Of a DNA stretch of 64,000 nucleotides, positions 27,100-34,464 are shown one piece after another. The notes below the pieces were generated by a model. It ran no database searches. It was given only the letters and a program-made list of their open reading frames with translations, and was not told the origin of the DNA. Each line of letters opens with the position of its first letter. Position 1 is the stretch's first letter. The stretch is taken from the NCBI RefSeq assembly GCF_900101885.1, contig NZ_FNAN01000016.1, forward strand, positions 62,001 to 126,000. Reading direction: 5' to 3'. The position numbers were made by a program, and so were the translations under genes. The stretch comes from Dyadobacter soli. Lineage in GTDB: Bacteria; Bacteroidota; Bacteroidia; Cytophagales; Spirosomataceae.

Positions 27100-28596
27100 A
27101 TGATACGGAAATTCAGTTTACTATTCGTTGCGGCGACCCTGCTTACTTCGTGCGGCGACGAGTTTTTCAATACTTCTCCTGCCACCCAGATCACGACACC
27201 CGAGGTGTTTTCTTCGGAAGCCAATATCGATGCATTCGTCAATGGCTCGATCCGTTTTTTGCTCGAAAACAGCACTTCCCAGGACAATCCGGGGCTTCCT
27301 ACCATCTTCCTCACGCATGACGTAATGGGCGAGGACGCGTTCGCCCGCGACGGCCGGTACGGGTTCCGTGACTCATATCCTTACCGCGACCCGTTCGATA
27401 ACACTACCCGCCGCGCGTTGTTTTTCTGGACATTGCAATACACGTCGATCGACCATGCGAACAACATCATTGCGAATGTCAAGGTCGATAATGCCAGCAA
27501 GGCGAGTTTGAAACACCTCAAAGGTCAGGCGTATGCATTGCGGGCGCACAATTACCTGAACCTGGTGCGGCAATACCAGTTTACCTATGCCAAAGACGCC
27601 AATGCCAAAGCGGTGCCGGTTTACACAGAACCTACTACGCCCAACACGGTACCGAAGCCGCGTGCAACCGTGAAGGAAGTGTACGACCAGGTGATCGCCG
27701 ATCTCACGGAGGCGGAAAAACTGCTCGCCGGGTTCGAAAGGGCGGAGAAAAACCGGCCTAATCTGAATGTAGTCTACGGATTGTTCGCACGTGCATACCT
27801 TACGCAGGAAAAATGGGAGCTCGCCCGCGACTACGCCGTGAAAGCCCGCGACGGGTATCCGATCATGTCGGCCACGCAGTACACGCAAGGTTTCAACGAC
27901 GTCAGCAACCCGGAATGGATCTGGGGGCATCCCCAAACAATTACCCAAAACAAGGGCGGCGCTTCGTACATGGCGTACATTGAAACTACGCCTTACGCCA
28001 CCGATGCCGCCGGTACCAACCTTTATTACGGATATAACAGCATTATGCCCGACCCGAATTTCATCGCGCTGTTCGACAAGGACGACGTCCGGAAGTCGCT
28101 GTTTGAAATTGCAAAACAGCCTTCCGAGGCATTGTACAGAGGTTATCGCTACAAAAAATTCCGGAACAAATATCCGAACCATGATGCGCATATCGTGCTG
28201 ATGCGGTCGTCGGAGCAGTTATTGATCGAAGCGGAAAGCAAAGCCCGGCTGAACGACGTGCCCGGCGCGACGGCGACGCTCAATGCGCTGAGGAGTCAGC
28301 GCGGGCTGACGGATTTATCGGGCCTTGGCAAGGACGCATTGATCGCAGAGATCCTGCTCGAACGGCGCAAGGAGCTTTGGGGAGAGGGTTTCCGGTTGTA
28401 CGACATTCTGAGGCTGCAAACCGCGCCGGTCAGAAAGGAAACGACGGAAAAGTTTGTAGATACGCGCGGTGCCACGGTGAGTGTCCTGGGCCATTGGATT
28501 ACCAAATTTCCCGACGGCACGCCATTGGTGCCGAACAGCAAATACTATCTTTTCCCGATCCCGCTCAACGAAATTAATAATAACCCGAACCTGTAA
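27100..28596 (+). CDS. SusD/RagB family lipoprotein (pair 3)
   Basis: This is the surface-exposed substrate-binding lipoprotein of 498 residues. The signal MIRKFSLLFVAATLLTSC carries the lipidated Cys at about residue 18. RagB features are 'FFNTSPATQITTPEVFSSEANIDAFVNGSIR', 'GQAYALRAHNYLNLVRQYQF' and 'ERRKELWGEGFRLYDILRLQ', and it ends in the usual proline-containing tail ('PIPLNEINNNPNL'). It lies 18 nt downstream of SusC and is followed by a terminator-like hairpin. The substrate is unknown; the thioredoxin gene in the same operon and the shared palindrome are the only context clues. Confidence 0.94.
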   Translation: MIRKFSLLFVAATLLTSCGDEFFNTSPATQITTPEVFSSEANIDAFVNGSIRFLLENSTSQDNPGLPTIFLTHDVMGEDAFARDGRYGFRDSYPYRDPFDNTTRRALFFWTLQYTSIDHANNIIANVKVDNASKASLKHLKGQAYALRAHNYLNLVRQYQFTYAKDANAKAVPVYTEPTTPNTVPKPRATVKEVYDQVIADLTEAEKLLAGFERAEKNRPNLNVVYGLFARAYLTQEKWELARDYAVKARDGYPIMSATQYTQGFNDVSNPEWIWGHPQTITQNKGGASYMAYIETTPYATDAAGTNLYYGYNSIMPDPNFIALFDKDDVRKSLFEIAKQPSEALYRGYRYKKFRNKYPNHDAHIVLMRSSEQLLIEAESKARLNDVPGATATLNALRSQRGLTDLSGLGKDALIAEILLERRKELWGEGFRLYDILRLQTAPVRKETTEKFVDTRGATVSVLGHWITKFPDGTPLVPNSKYYLFPIPLNEINNNPNL

Positions 28597-28609
28597 ATGC
28601 AGGCGACCC

Positions 28610-28642
28610 GCACGCTTTGTGTCATGCGAAGTCGTGCTTTTT
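28610..28642 (+). terminator. Probable Rho-independent terminator after SusD pair 3
   Basis: GCACGCTT pairs with AAG(t)CGTGC, with one bulged T, and a T5 run follows. It lies between the SusD stop and the TPR gene start, separating the two units. Confidence 0.55.
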
Positions 28643-28656
28643 ATTTAAATTAAAAC

Positions 28657-30387
28657 ATGAGAATTACCTTCATACTATGCTGTCTGATCTCCATTTCCAC
28701 TTTCGCGCAGCGCGACAGGCAGGGGCAGGCACCAGCCACCGCGCACGACCACGCGCATCATGTGGACGAGAACGAATTTGCCCATAACCACCTGGACCAC
28801 ATTCAGGCATACCGCAAGGAAACCGCCTACGTGCATAACCTGCCGCCCGCGCAGTTTCTGGAAGGTATCGGCACTTCCACATTTAAAATCAGCACGAAAT
28901 CGGAGCAGGCGCAAAAGTACTTCGCGCAGGGCGTGGCGCTGCTGCACGATTTCTGGGATTTCGAAGCCTATCGTTCATTCAAAGAAGCCATTCGGTTGGA
29001 TTCGTCGGCGGTAATGCCTTACTGGGGACTGTACAGCGCCATCGGCGCTACCGAAGGCCCTGATTTTGACGACGATAAAAAGCTGGCCGTCAGAAAGCTG
29101 AAAGCATTGAGGGATAAGGCCAACGAGCATGAAAAACTGTACGCCGAAGCCATTCTCCTCCGCGACGCGCCGGGCGAAAACAGCCGGAAGCAATACCAGC
29201 AAAAGCTCGAAATCATCGTGCATAAATACCCGGAAGACGTCGACGCCAAACTCTTCCTCGCATTGAGCAAAATGAGCGGCTACGACGTGGACCTGAACCC
29301 CCGCGAAGGCCAGATTTACAGCGAATACCTGCTGCGCGACGTGCTCAAATCCGATCCCGACAATGCCGGCGCGCACCATTACTGGATCCATTTGATGGAA
29401 AACTGCTGTCCGGACGAAGCTATCAAAAGCTCCGAGCGCATCCGCCTGCTCACACCCGGCGCCGCGCATATGGTGCATATGCCGGGGCACGTGTATTATA
29501 AATTAGGCCAATACCAAAAGGCCCACGAGGCATTCCTGGAAGCGGTGGCGGTGGACTCCGTTTACATGAAAAAACAAGGCATTCCCGAAGTCGATACCTG
29601 GAATTACATTCACAATATCAACTACCTGCTTTCGAACAGCGCCGAGAACGGGCATTACAAAACCGCCCTCTACTACGCCGAAAAGCTGCAAAATATGCCC
29701 GTCACCAGGGAACGAAAGGCTAAATACGAAGGCCGCTTCTTCTATCAGGGCATTATTGCGCCGGCCAAAATGGAGCTTTGTTTTGGGTATTACAAAAAAG
29801 CAGCCGACCGCCTGAAACTGATCAACGACAAGGACAGCATTTTTACCGGCAAGGCCATCGGCTATAAAGACGGCCTGTATTATTTCGCATTGGGCATGGA
29901 CGCCGTGAAGCGCGGCAAAGCCGACGAGGCCCGGAAATACTCCGACGCCCTCGACGCGCATTTGTACCGCAATAGCACGCAATCCAGTCGCGACGACGTG
30001 ATCGCCATCAGAAGGCTCGGCGACCTGAATGTGGCCTCCCTGGAATTGCAGGGGCTCATCCAAAGCCTGGAAAATAACGACGACGAGGCCATCCGCATCC
30101 TCAAAACCGCCCAGAAAAAGGAGCACGACCTCGGTTACAGCGAGCCGCCATCGTACGCCCGGCCCGTACTGATCAGCCTCGGTGAGGTTTACACGAAAGC
30201 AGGGAAATACGACCTGGCAATCAAAGCGTATGAAGATCTCGCCCAAAAACGGCCCAACAGCGCTAATGCATTGTGGGGGCTGTATAAGGTGTACAAGAAA
30301 AAAGGCGATGCGGCCAAAGCGAAAGAGCTGGCTGCGCAGCTGAACGAGGTGATCAGGCAAGGCGACAAGTCGCTTTACCCGCTCTGA
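28657..30387 (+). CDS. Exported TPR-repeat protein with His-rich N-terminus
   Basis: The function is not known. The signal peptide MRITFILCCLISISTFAQ is followed by a striking His/Asp-rich stretch at about residues 28-50 (T-A-H-D-H-A-H-H-V-D and H-N-H-L-D-H), which could bind metal ions. The rest is tetratricopeptide-like: 'AQKYFAQGVALLHDFWDFEAYRSFKEAIRLD', 'NAGAHHYWIHLMEN', 'YKLGQYQKAHEAFLEAVAVD', and a C-terminal pair near 'LGEVYTKAGKYDLAIKAYEDLAQKRPNSANALWGLYKVYKKKGD'. The motif H-H-Y-W-I-H-L-M-E recurs in a family of exported bacterial TPR proteins of unknown role. It sits alone between a terminator and an SDR gene. A scaffold or binding function in the periplasm is likely. Confidence 0.8.
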   Translation: MRITFILCCLISISTFAQRDRQGQAPATAHDHAHHVDENEFAHNHLDHIQAYRKETAYVHNLPPAQFLEGIGTSTFKISTKSEQAQKYFAQGVALLHDFWDFEAYRSFKEAIRLDSSAVMPYWGLYSAIGATEGPDFDDDKKLAVRKLKALRDKANEHEKLYAEAILLRDAPGENSRKQYQQKLEIIVHKYPEDVDAKLFLALSKMSGYDVDLNPREGQIYSEYLLRDVLKSDPDNAGAHHYWIHLMENCCPDEAIKSSERIRLLTPGAAHMVHMPGHVYYKLGQYQKAHEAFLEAVAVDSVYMKKQGIPEVDTWNYIHNINYLLSNSAENGHYKTALYYAEKLQNMPVTRERKAKYEGRFFYQGIIAPAKMELCFGYYKKAADRLKLINDKDSIFTGKAIGYKDGLYYFALGMDAVKRGKADEARKYSDALDAHLYRNSTQSSRDDVIAIRRLGDLNVASLELQGLIQSLENNDDEAIRILKTAQKKEHDLGYSEPPSYARPVLISLGEVYTKAGKYDLAIKAYEDLAQKRPNSANALWGLYKVYKKKGDAAKAKELAAQLNEVIRQGDKSLYPL

Positions 30388-30445
30388 CCATTCATTTTTT
30401 CGGCTGGGCTAAGCATTAATGCTGTATTTAGATTAGATTTCGCTC

Positions 30446-31297
30446 ATGAGCAAGACCGCACTGATTACCGGCCCGACCTCGGGCATTGGCCGCCATACCG
30501 CCATTCAACTGGCCGAAAAAGGTTACGACCTGATCCTCGTCGCGCGCAATGCGGCCAAAGCTATCGCCTTGCAAAACGAGATTGGCGACAGCGTCCATAC
30601 GGATTTTGTCGAATGCGACCTTTCGAGCATTGCATCCGTCAGGCGCGCCGTGGATGAAATCCGGACACGCTACCAGCGGCTCGACCTGCTGATCAACAAT
30701 GCGGGGCTCATTGTCCAGCGCCGCGAAACGACCCCGGAAGGCATCGAGCGCACCTTTGCAACCAACCACGTCGGCCCGTTCGTCCTCACGACCGGGCTGG
30801 TAGGGTTGCTCAAAGCCGCCGACGGTGCCCGCATTGTCAACCTTGCCTCGGAAGCACACTTTTTCGCGCTGCGGTATGCTACGAGGAAACTCGCCAATCC
30901 CCCGCATTACCACGACCTGGTCATTTACGGGCGCTCCAAGCTGGCGAATATCCTTTTCTCCAACGAACTGGCCGAGCAACTGGCGGCCTGCAACATCGCG
31001 TCCAATGCCGTGCATCCGGGAACGGTTTCCAGCAGTTTCGGCGGCGATGGCAACGGGGCTACGGCCTGGTTTATGAAAATGTTCAAGCCATTCTTCCGCA
31101 CGCCTTCCGAAGCCGCCGCACAGATCGTGGAACTGGCCACTTCGGAGGCATTTGAAGGCGTTACCGGCCAGTATTTCGCCAATTCGCGACCAGCCAAACG
31201 GTCGGCAAATGCAGGAAGCAGAAAATTGGCGCGAGAGCTCTGGTTGTATACCGAAAGGTTGATCACAGAACCGGTAGAAGCTTCGCAGGACAGTTAA
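30446..31297 (+). CDS. Short-chain dehydrogenase/reductase (SDR family)
   Basis: This NAD(P)-dependent oxidoreductase has 283 residues. It has the cofactor-binding T-G-P-T-S-G-I-G at residues 8-15, the structural motif 'LLINNAG', and the catalytic pair Y161 and K165 in 'VIYGRSKLANILFSNEL'. The order and spacing resemble the retinol-dehydrogenase/WW-oxidoreductase-like SDR branch ('NLASEAHF', 'VHPGTVSS'), whose members reduce or oxidise hydrophobic alcohols and ketones. It is probably cytoplasmic. It lies 350 nt upstream of a fatty-acid hydroxylase gene, so a lipid substrate is an attractive but unproven idea. Confidence 0.9.
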   Translation: MSKTALITGPTSGIGRHTAIQLAEKGYDLILVARNAAKAIALQNEIGDSVHTDFVECDLSSIASVRRAVDEIRTRYQRLDLLINNAGLIVQRRETTPEGIERTFATNHVGPFVLTTGLVGLLKAADGARIVNLASEAHFFALRYATRKLANPPHYHDLVIYGRSKLANILFSNELAEQLAACNIASNAVHPGTVSSSFGGDGNGATAWFMKMFKPFFRTPSEAAAQIVELATSEAFEGVTGQYFANSRPAKRSANAGSRKLARELWLYTERLITEPVEASQDS

Positions 31298-31313
31298 TAC
31301 TGCATGTTTTAAT

Positions 31314-31342
31314 GTAAAATCTATTAAATCCATAGACTTTAC
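31314..31342. promoter_or_regulatory. 11-bp-arm palindrome containing CTAT-N7-ATAG (operator or terminator)
   Basis: GTAAAATCTAT (31314-31324) and ATAGACTTTAC (31332-31342) match at 10 of 11 inverted positions around a 7-nt spacer. The inner part, TCTAT-TAAATCC-ATAGA, has the same form as sites at 22738, 41128 and 46034. It lies 16 nt after the SDR stop, and T5 appears 5 nt after it, so a terminator for the SDR gene is an equally valid reading. Confidence 0.55.
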
Positions 31343-31362
31343 ATGCTTTTTAATGCAAACGC

Positions 31363-31394
31363 TTGGAGTTTAACCATTTCATGCATTACCTTTG
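31363..31394 (+). promoter_or_regulatory. Promoter of the Cys-leader/fatty-acid hydroxylase transcript
   Basis: TTG at 31363-31365 is followed after 21 nt by TACCTTTG at 31387-31394, an exact TAnnTTTG. Transcription would start near 31400, giving a leader of about 245 nt before the hydroxylase ATG, with the poly-Cys ORF inside it. Confidence 0.6.
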
Positions 31395-31459
31395 TCCTGA
31401 TCTTAAACTAAATCGAGCTTAGAACCACCCGAAGCTGCTTTTACCAAATACCATCGGAT

Positions 31460-31549
31460 ATGCGTTCGGTTAACCTACATTCCCCACTTCTCCGCCGTTC
31501 CGGCACCCTGCACCTGATGTCTGTCGGGGCGCAATGTTGTTGTTGCTAG
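31460..31549 (+). CDS. Poly-cysteine leader peptide ORF (29 residues, ends Cys-Cys-Cys-Cys)
   Basis: A short ORF starts at ATG 31460 (M-R-S-V-N-L-H-S) and ends A-Q-C-C-C-C with stop TAG at 31547. The codons are TGT TGT TGT TGC. It lies about 60 nt after the predicted transcription start and 97 nt before the hydroxylase ATG, the position expected of a translated attenuator leader. Poly-Cys leader ORFs that respond to cysteine supply are known upstream of sulfur genes in mycobacteria. I know of no described counterpart here, so the regulatory role is inference. After the stop, a GCCGC-N10-GCGGC hairpin at about 31562-31582 and a CGCTTCC/GGAGCG hairpin at 31612-31626 are candidate switching structures. 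Confidence 0.65.
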   Translation: MRSVNLHSPLLRRSGTLHLMSVGAQCCCC

Positions 31550-31646
31550 TCAAGTCTTCTTGCCGCTGGTTTCCTTCGCGGCGCTTCCGTTACTGGTTTA
31601 TTTCCCATCATCGCTTCCTGCGGAGCGGTCCAGACTTTCTTGCAGC

Positions 31647-32477
31647 ATGAAATTCACAGACAGCCATATTTACTACGAAATCCTCATCCTTTTTGCCATT
31701 ATCAGCATTGCCGAGGCATTCACCGGTCTTTACAAAAGCGAAAAATGGTCGCGCAACGAATGGTACATTAATTTCGCCGGACTTTTCCTGTCCAGCACCA
31801 TCACGCGCCCGCTCAGCTTCCTGCTATCGGCTTATGTACTCAATTACTTTTTCGCGGATTATTACAATGTATTCGAAAATGTGCCGCTATGGGCCGGGGT
31901 GCTCATCACCGCATTGCTCGAAGACTTCACGCAGTATTGGTGGCACCGGGCCGCCCATACTTACCCATGGCTTTGGAAAGGCCATCGCGTGCACCATAGC
32001 GCGCCCGAAATGAGCGTTTTCCTTACCGGCCGCAACTCGTGGATTTACCTGCTGCTGTTCCCGTCGCGCATCGTTTCCACAATCCTCATCTTCCTGGGCT
32101 TTGGCCAGGCATTCCTGATCGGCTATTTCTTCAAAGCGCTCATCGGCATATCGGCACATTCGAGCGTCCGCTGGGACGAACCTTTGTATAAAATCAAATG
32201 GCTGCATCCATTGATGTGGGTGTTGGAACGAACCATTTCCACCCCTGCCACCCATCACGCCCACCACGCCGCTACGGACGCCGACGGCATCGGGGTAATC
32301 AACGGAAATTACGGTAACATGTTCTTTATCTGGGATATGCTGTTCGGTACAGCCAAAATTACACGCCAATTCTCGGAGCATATCGGCCTGGAAGATTACC
32401 ACGAAGAGCCGTGGTACGTGCAGCTGGGGTACCCGCTTTTTAAGTCGAAGGATGAGCGGAGCGAGCTTTTTGAATGA
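31647..32477 (+). CDS. Fatty-acid hydroxylase / sterol desaturase superfamily membrane protein
   Basis: This is a di-iron membrane enzyme that hydroxylates or desaturates a lipid. I start it at the ATG at 31647 (MKFTDSHIYYEILILF), because the frame extends upstream only to a TTG inside the leader. It has about four membrane segments and the superfamily's histidine clusters: 'WWHRAAHTYPWLWKGHRVHHSAPEMS', 'GISAHSSVRWDE' and 'THHAHHAATDADGIGVINGNYGNMFFIWDMLFGTA'. The length, 276 residues, is typical. The unusual feature is the upstream Cys-ending leader ORF, which links this lipid enzyme to cysteine supply. Bacteroidota make cysteate-derived sulfonolipids, so a role in sulfonolipid or ornithine-lipid hydroxylation is a testable guess. 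Confidence 0.88.
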   Translation: MKFTDSHIYYEILILFAIISIAEAFTGLYKSEKWSRNEWYINFAGLFLSSTITRPLSFLLSAYVLNYFFADYYNVFENVPLWAGVLITALLEDFTQYWWHRAAHTYPWLWKGHRVHHSAPEMSVFLTGRNSWIYLLLFPSRIVSTILIFLGFGQAFLIGYFFKALIGISAHSSVRWDEPLYKIKWLHPLMWVLERTISTPATHHAHHAATDADGIGVINGNYGNMFFIWDMLFGTAKITRQFSEHIGLEDYHEEPWYVQLGYPLFKSKDERSELFE

Positions 32478-32500
32478 GTGAATGAGCCGCCGTGGAACGG

Positions 32501-32636
32501 GGAATGAGTGAATGAGTGAATGAGTGAATTTTGAATGATTGAATGACCGAATGATTGAATAACTGACCCGGATTGATGCTTTGATTGAGTTAGCGTAAAA
32601 ACTATTCACTCATTCACTCATTCGCTCATTCAAAAT
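32501..32636. repeat. GAATGAGT tandem repeats with inverted copy
   Basis: The octamer GAATGAGT/GAATGAGTGAAT is repeated at 32501-32532 and appears inverted at 32603-32636 (ATTCACTCATTCACTCATTC). The long AT-rich hairpin has arms of about 19 matched bases. Degenerate units (GAATGATT, GAATGACC) lie between the arms. It falls between the hydroxylase stop and the DUF6134 start. Confidence 0.75.
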
Positions 32637-32645
32637 TGAACTGCC

Positions 32646-33251
32646 ATGAAACACCTACTATTAACCATCTCCCTAACCCTCTCCACCTCATTCTCCGCCT
32701 TCGCTCAACTCGCGACTTTCGACGTCGTTATGGCGGGCCATACCATTGGTTCTGTGAAGGTTTTGCAGCACGATGGGGCGGAGCGGTTGTTGCGGAAGCG
32801 GATCGAGGCGGAGTTTAGCGTGCCGTTTTATACGGGGAGTTTTGTGAGTGAAAACCGCTTCGAGAATGGCGCATTACACAGCTCTTCCACGGAACAGATC
32901 GTGAATGGGAAGCGGCGTGAGCACACCGTCACGACGCGAGTTGCTTCGCAGCATTACCGGTTCGATCTGGCGGAAAAAAGCGCTCCCGCCAGTAAGCGCG
33001 ACATTGCCGAACCGATCGCCTACACCATCACCGGCCTCTACTACCAGGAGCCGACGCAAGTGCAGGCGGTCTATTCCGAAAAGTTCGGCGCCATGTGCCG
33101 CATCCGCAAAATTGAAAACGGGAGCTATGTAGTGCAGCTGCCGAATGGCAAGGAGAGTGTTTATAGCTACCGGGATGGGGAATGCGTTCGGATTGTGACT
33201 GAGCTTGGCGGGGTGCGGCTTAGTATTGTGCGTAAGCAGCGGAATCTTTGA
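32646..33251 (+). CDS. DUF6134 family exported protein
   Basis: This is a 201-residue protein with signal peptide MKHLLLTISLTLSTSFSAFAQ. The mature part is beta-rich: 'ATFDVVMAGHTIGSVKVLQHDGAERLLRKRIEAEFSVPFYTGSFVSENRF' and a C-terminal half with 'ITGLYYQEPTQVQAVYSEKFGAMCRIRKIENGSYVVQLPNGKES'. This matches the layout of the DUF6134 family common in Bacteroidota, whose function is unknown. It probably resides in the periplasm. Its 5' side is separated from the hydroxylase by a repeat hairpin, so it may have its own promoter. Its 3' flank is a gene remnant and then the ParA/AlbA pair on the other strand. Confidence 0.8.
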   Translation: MKHLLLTISLTLSTSFSAFAQLATFDVVMAGHTIGSVKVLQHDGAERLLRKRIEAEFSVPFYTGSFVSENRFENGALHSSSTEQIVNGKRREHTVTTRVASQHYRFDLAEKSAPASKRDIAEPIAYTITGLYYQEPTQVQAVYSEKFGAMCRIRKIENGSYVVQLPNGKESVYSYRDGECVRIVTELGGVRLSIVRKQRNL

Positions 33252-33322
33252 TTCGTATAGCAAGCACCGTTCGGTCTCCGGGCCCCACGTCATTCCCCCA
33301 ACCGCATCCCCAGCGAACGCGA

Positions 33323-33472
33323 GATATTACTGCCGATAACGGTCGGACTACTTTTTCGGTGGATGGGGAGGTTTTGTTTGTTTATATGGATGCGGAGACT
33401 TTGCAGGTGGGGTGGTTTGGGTTTCGGTCCACTGCTGCGCAGCATCAGATGGGTGCGTTTCAGGGGCTTTGA
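33323..33472 (+). pseudogene. C-terminal remnant of a carbohydrate-active, lectin-fold protein
   Basis: About 49 codons in one frame read 'DITADNGRTTFSVDGEVLFVY', then 'AETLQVGWFGFRSTAAQHQMGAFQGL' and a stop. This looks like the C-terminal end of concanavalin-like sheet proteins such as DUF1961/DUF6250 or 3-keto-disaccharide hydrolase relatives, which end in 'TFRVDG...L..D...LTSGWFGFRTT.....NFRV'. The sequence upstream in this frame and in the other frames lacks the rest of the domain. It is therefore probably the leftover of a deleted gene at the edge of the accessory patch. Confidence 0.45.
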
Positions 33473-33483
33473 TCGGCCGCTTC

Positions 33484-34464
33484 CTAACCGCTGATTCGAT
33501 TCAATATTTTTTGTGTAAAAGAGAAGAAGTCAGCGTAGCTGCTTTTAACTGCCCCAAGATGAGCTCCAATAGCGCCGTCGGAAGGTTTCAAAAGAAAAAT
33601 AGGCTTTCTGGCTTCCATCGCCATTGGTATTAAGCTGTGGTAATGTTTCAATAGCGCGAGGCAATAAGGGTCGTCGTTGACGGTCAGGTCTGTTTGTGGG
33701 GCATCATTTAAAACAGATTCTCTGAATACGTTAGGTATTCTATTTGCCCATTTGAGATACGATTTTACCGGTCTGCTTTCCTTCACGCCATGTTGCATAA
33801 CGACGTATCCTAAAGGCGTTATAGATCTTTGTGGTAGTTGGAGCGAAGGTTCAGGGTTTCTATTCAAACGATCCTCCCATTCCTCCTGCCATGTGACAAG
33901 TCGATTTCCAAGGTTTCTGAGGCCTTGTAGAGAAAATAGGTCAGCCGCCATAGGTACGACAACGTAGTCGGCGGCAATTAAAGTAGCTCTGTTAATTGCT
34001 CCAAAATTTGGACCGATGTCTATAATATTGAAATCTGCTTCCCATCTCTGCCCAGCCTCCATCATTACTCGGTAAAATGATGATACTACACGAAACGCTG
34101 CCTCATCTCGATTCAGGCAAGCGCCCCAGCCACTACTCAATTTGTCTTCGAAAAGCGATAGCTCTAAGTCGCCGGCCAGGAGTCCGATATTATTCTTTAT
34201 TTCTTCGATATGGGCAGGAGCTATATCCCCAATACCTTTATTCAATGGCTTAATACTCTCCAAAATAGTCGGCCTATTTACTTCATTTTCATATATTTCT
34301 TGCAGCCTCTCATCACTCAGAAACATAGAAGTAAGATTGGTTTGAGGATCTAAGTCGACGGCAAGGCATCGATACCCCAACTCGGCGAGCATGTATGTGA
34401 AATGATAAACCAATGTGGTTTTGCCAACCCCACCTTTGTTATTGAAAAAAGCAATCGTTTTCAT
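33484..34464 (-). CDS. ParA/Soj-like P-loop ATPase
   Basis: This is a 326-residue ATPase with the deviant Walker A K10-G-G-V-G-K15-T-T near the N-terminus ('IAFFNNKGGVGKTTLVYHFTYMLAELGYRCLAVDLDPQTNLT'), the Walker B-like 'FNIIDIGPNFGAINRATLIAADYVVVPMAADLFSLQGL', and a C-terminus unlike chromosomal Soj. No ParB gene or parS-like site is visible, so a segregation role is doubtful. Its ATG overlaps the stop of the upstream AlbA-type gene by one base (TAATG), which indicates translational coupling. A paired ATPase and AlbA-domain ATP-binding protein in an AT-richer patch with a flanking remnant suggests a mobile stress or phage-defence module, but this is inference. Confidence 0.85.
   Translation of the reverse strand: MKTIAFFNNKGGVGKTTLVYHFTYMLAELGYRCLAVDLDPQTNLTSMFLSDERLQEIYENEVNRPTILESIKPLNKGIGDIAPAHIEEIKNNIGLLAGDLELSLFEDKLSSGWGACLNRDEAAFRVVSSFYRVMMEAGQRWEADFNIIDIGPNFGAINRATLIAADYVVVPMAADLFSLQGLRNLGNRLVTWQEEWEDRLNRNPEPSLQLPQRSITPLGYVVMQHGVKESRPVKSYLKWANRIPNVFRESVLNDAPQTDLTVNDDPYCLALLKHYHSLIPMAMEARKPIFLLKPSDGAIGAHLGAVKSSYADFFSFTQKILNRISG

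Noticed and set aside
31314-31342. Counting this palindrome as an unambiguous operator
   Set aside because: A T5 run follows it and it sits right after the SDR stop, so it may simply be a terminator. I list it as ambiguous and do not rely on it alone.
33484-34464. Plasmid or chromosome partition system
   Set aside because: The ParA-like gene has no ParB partner and no clustered parS-like repeats nearby, and it is coupled to an AlbA-type gene instead.
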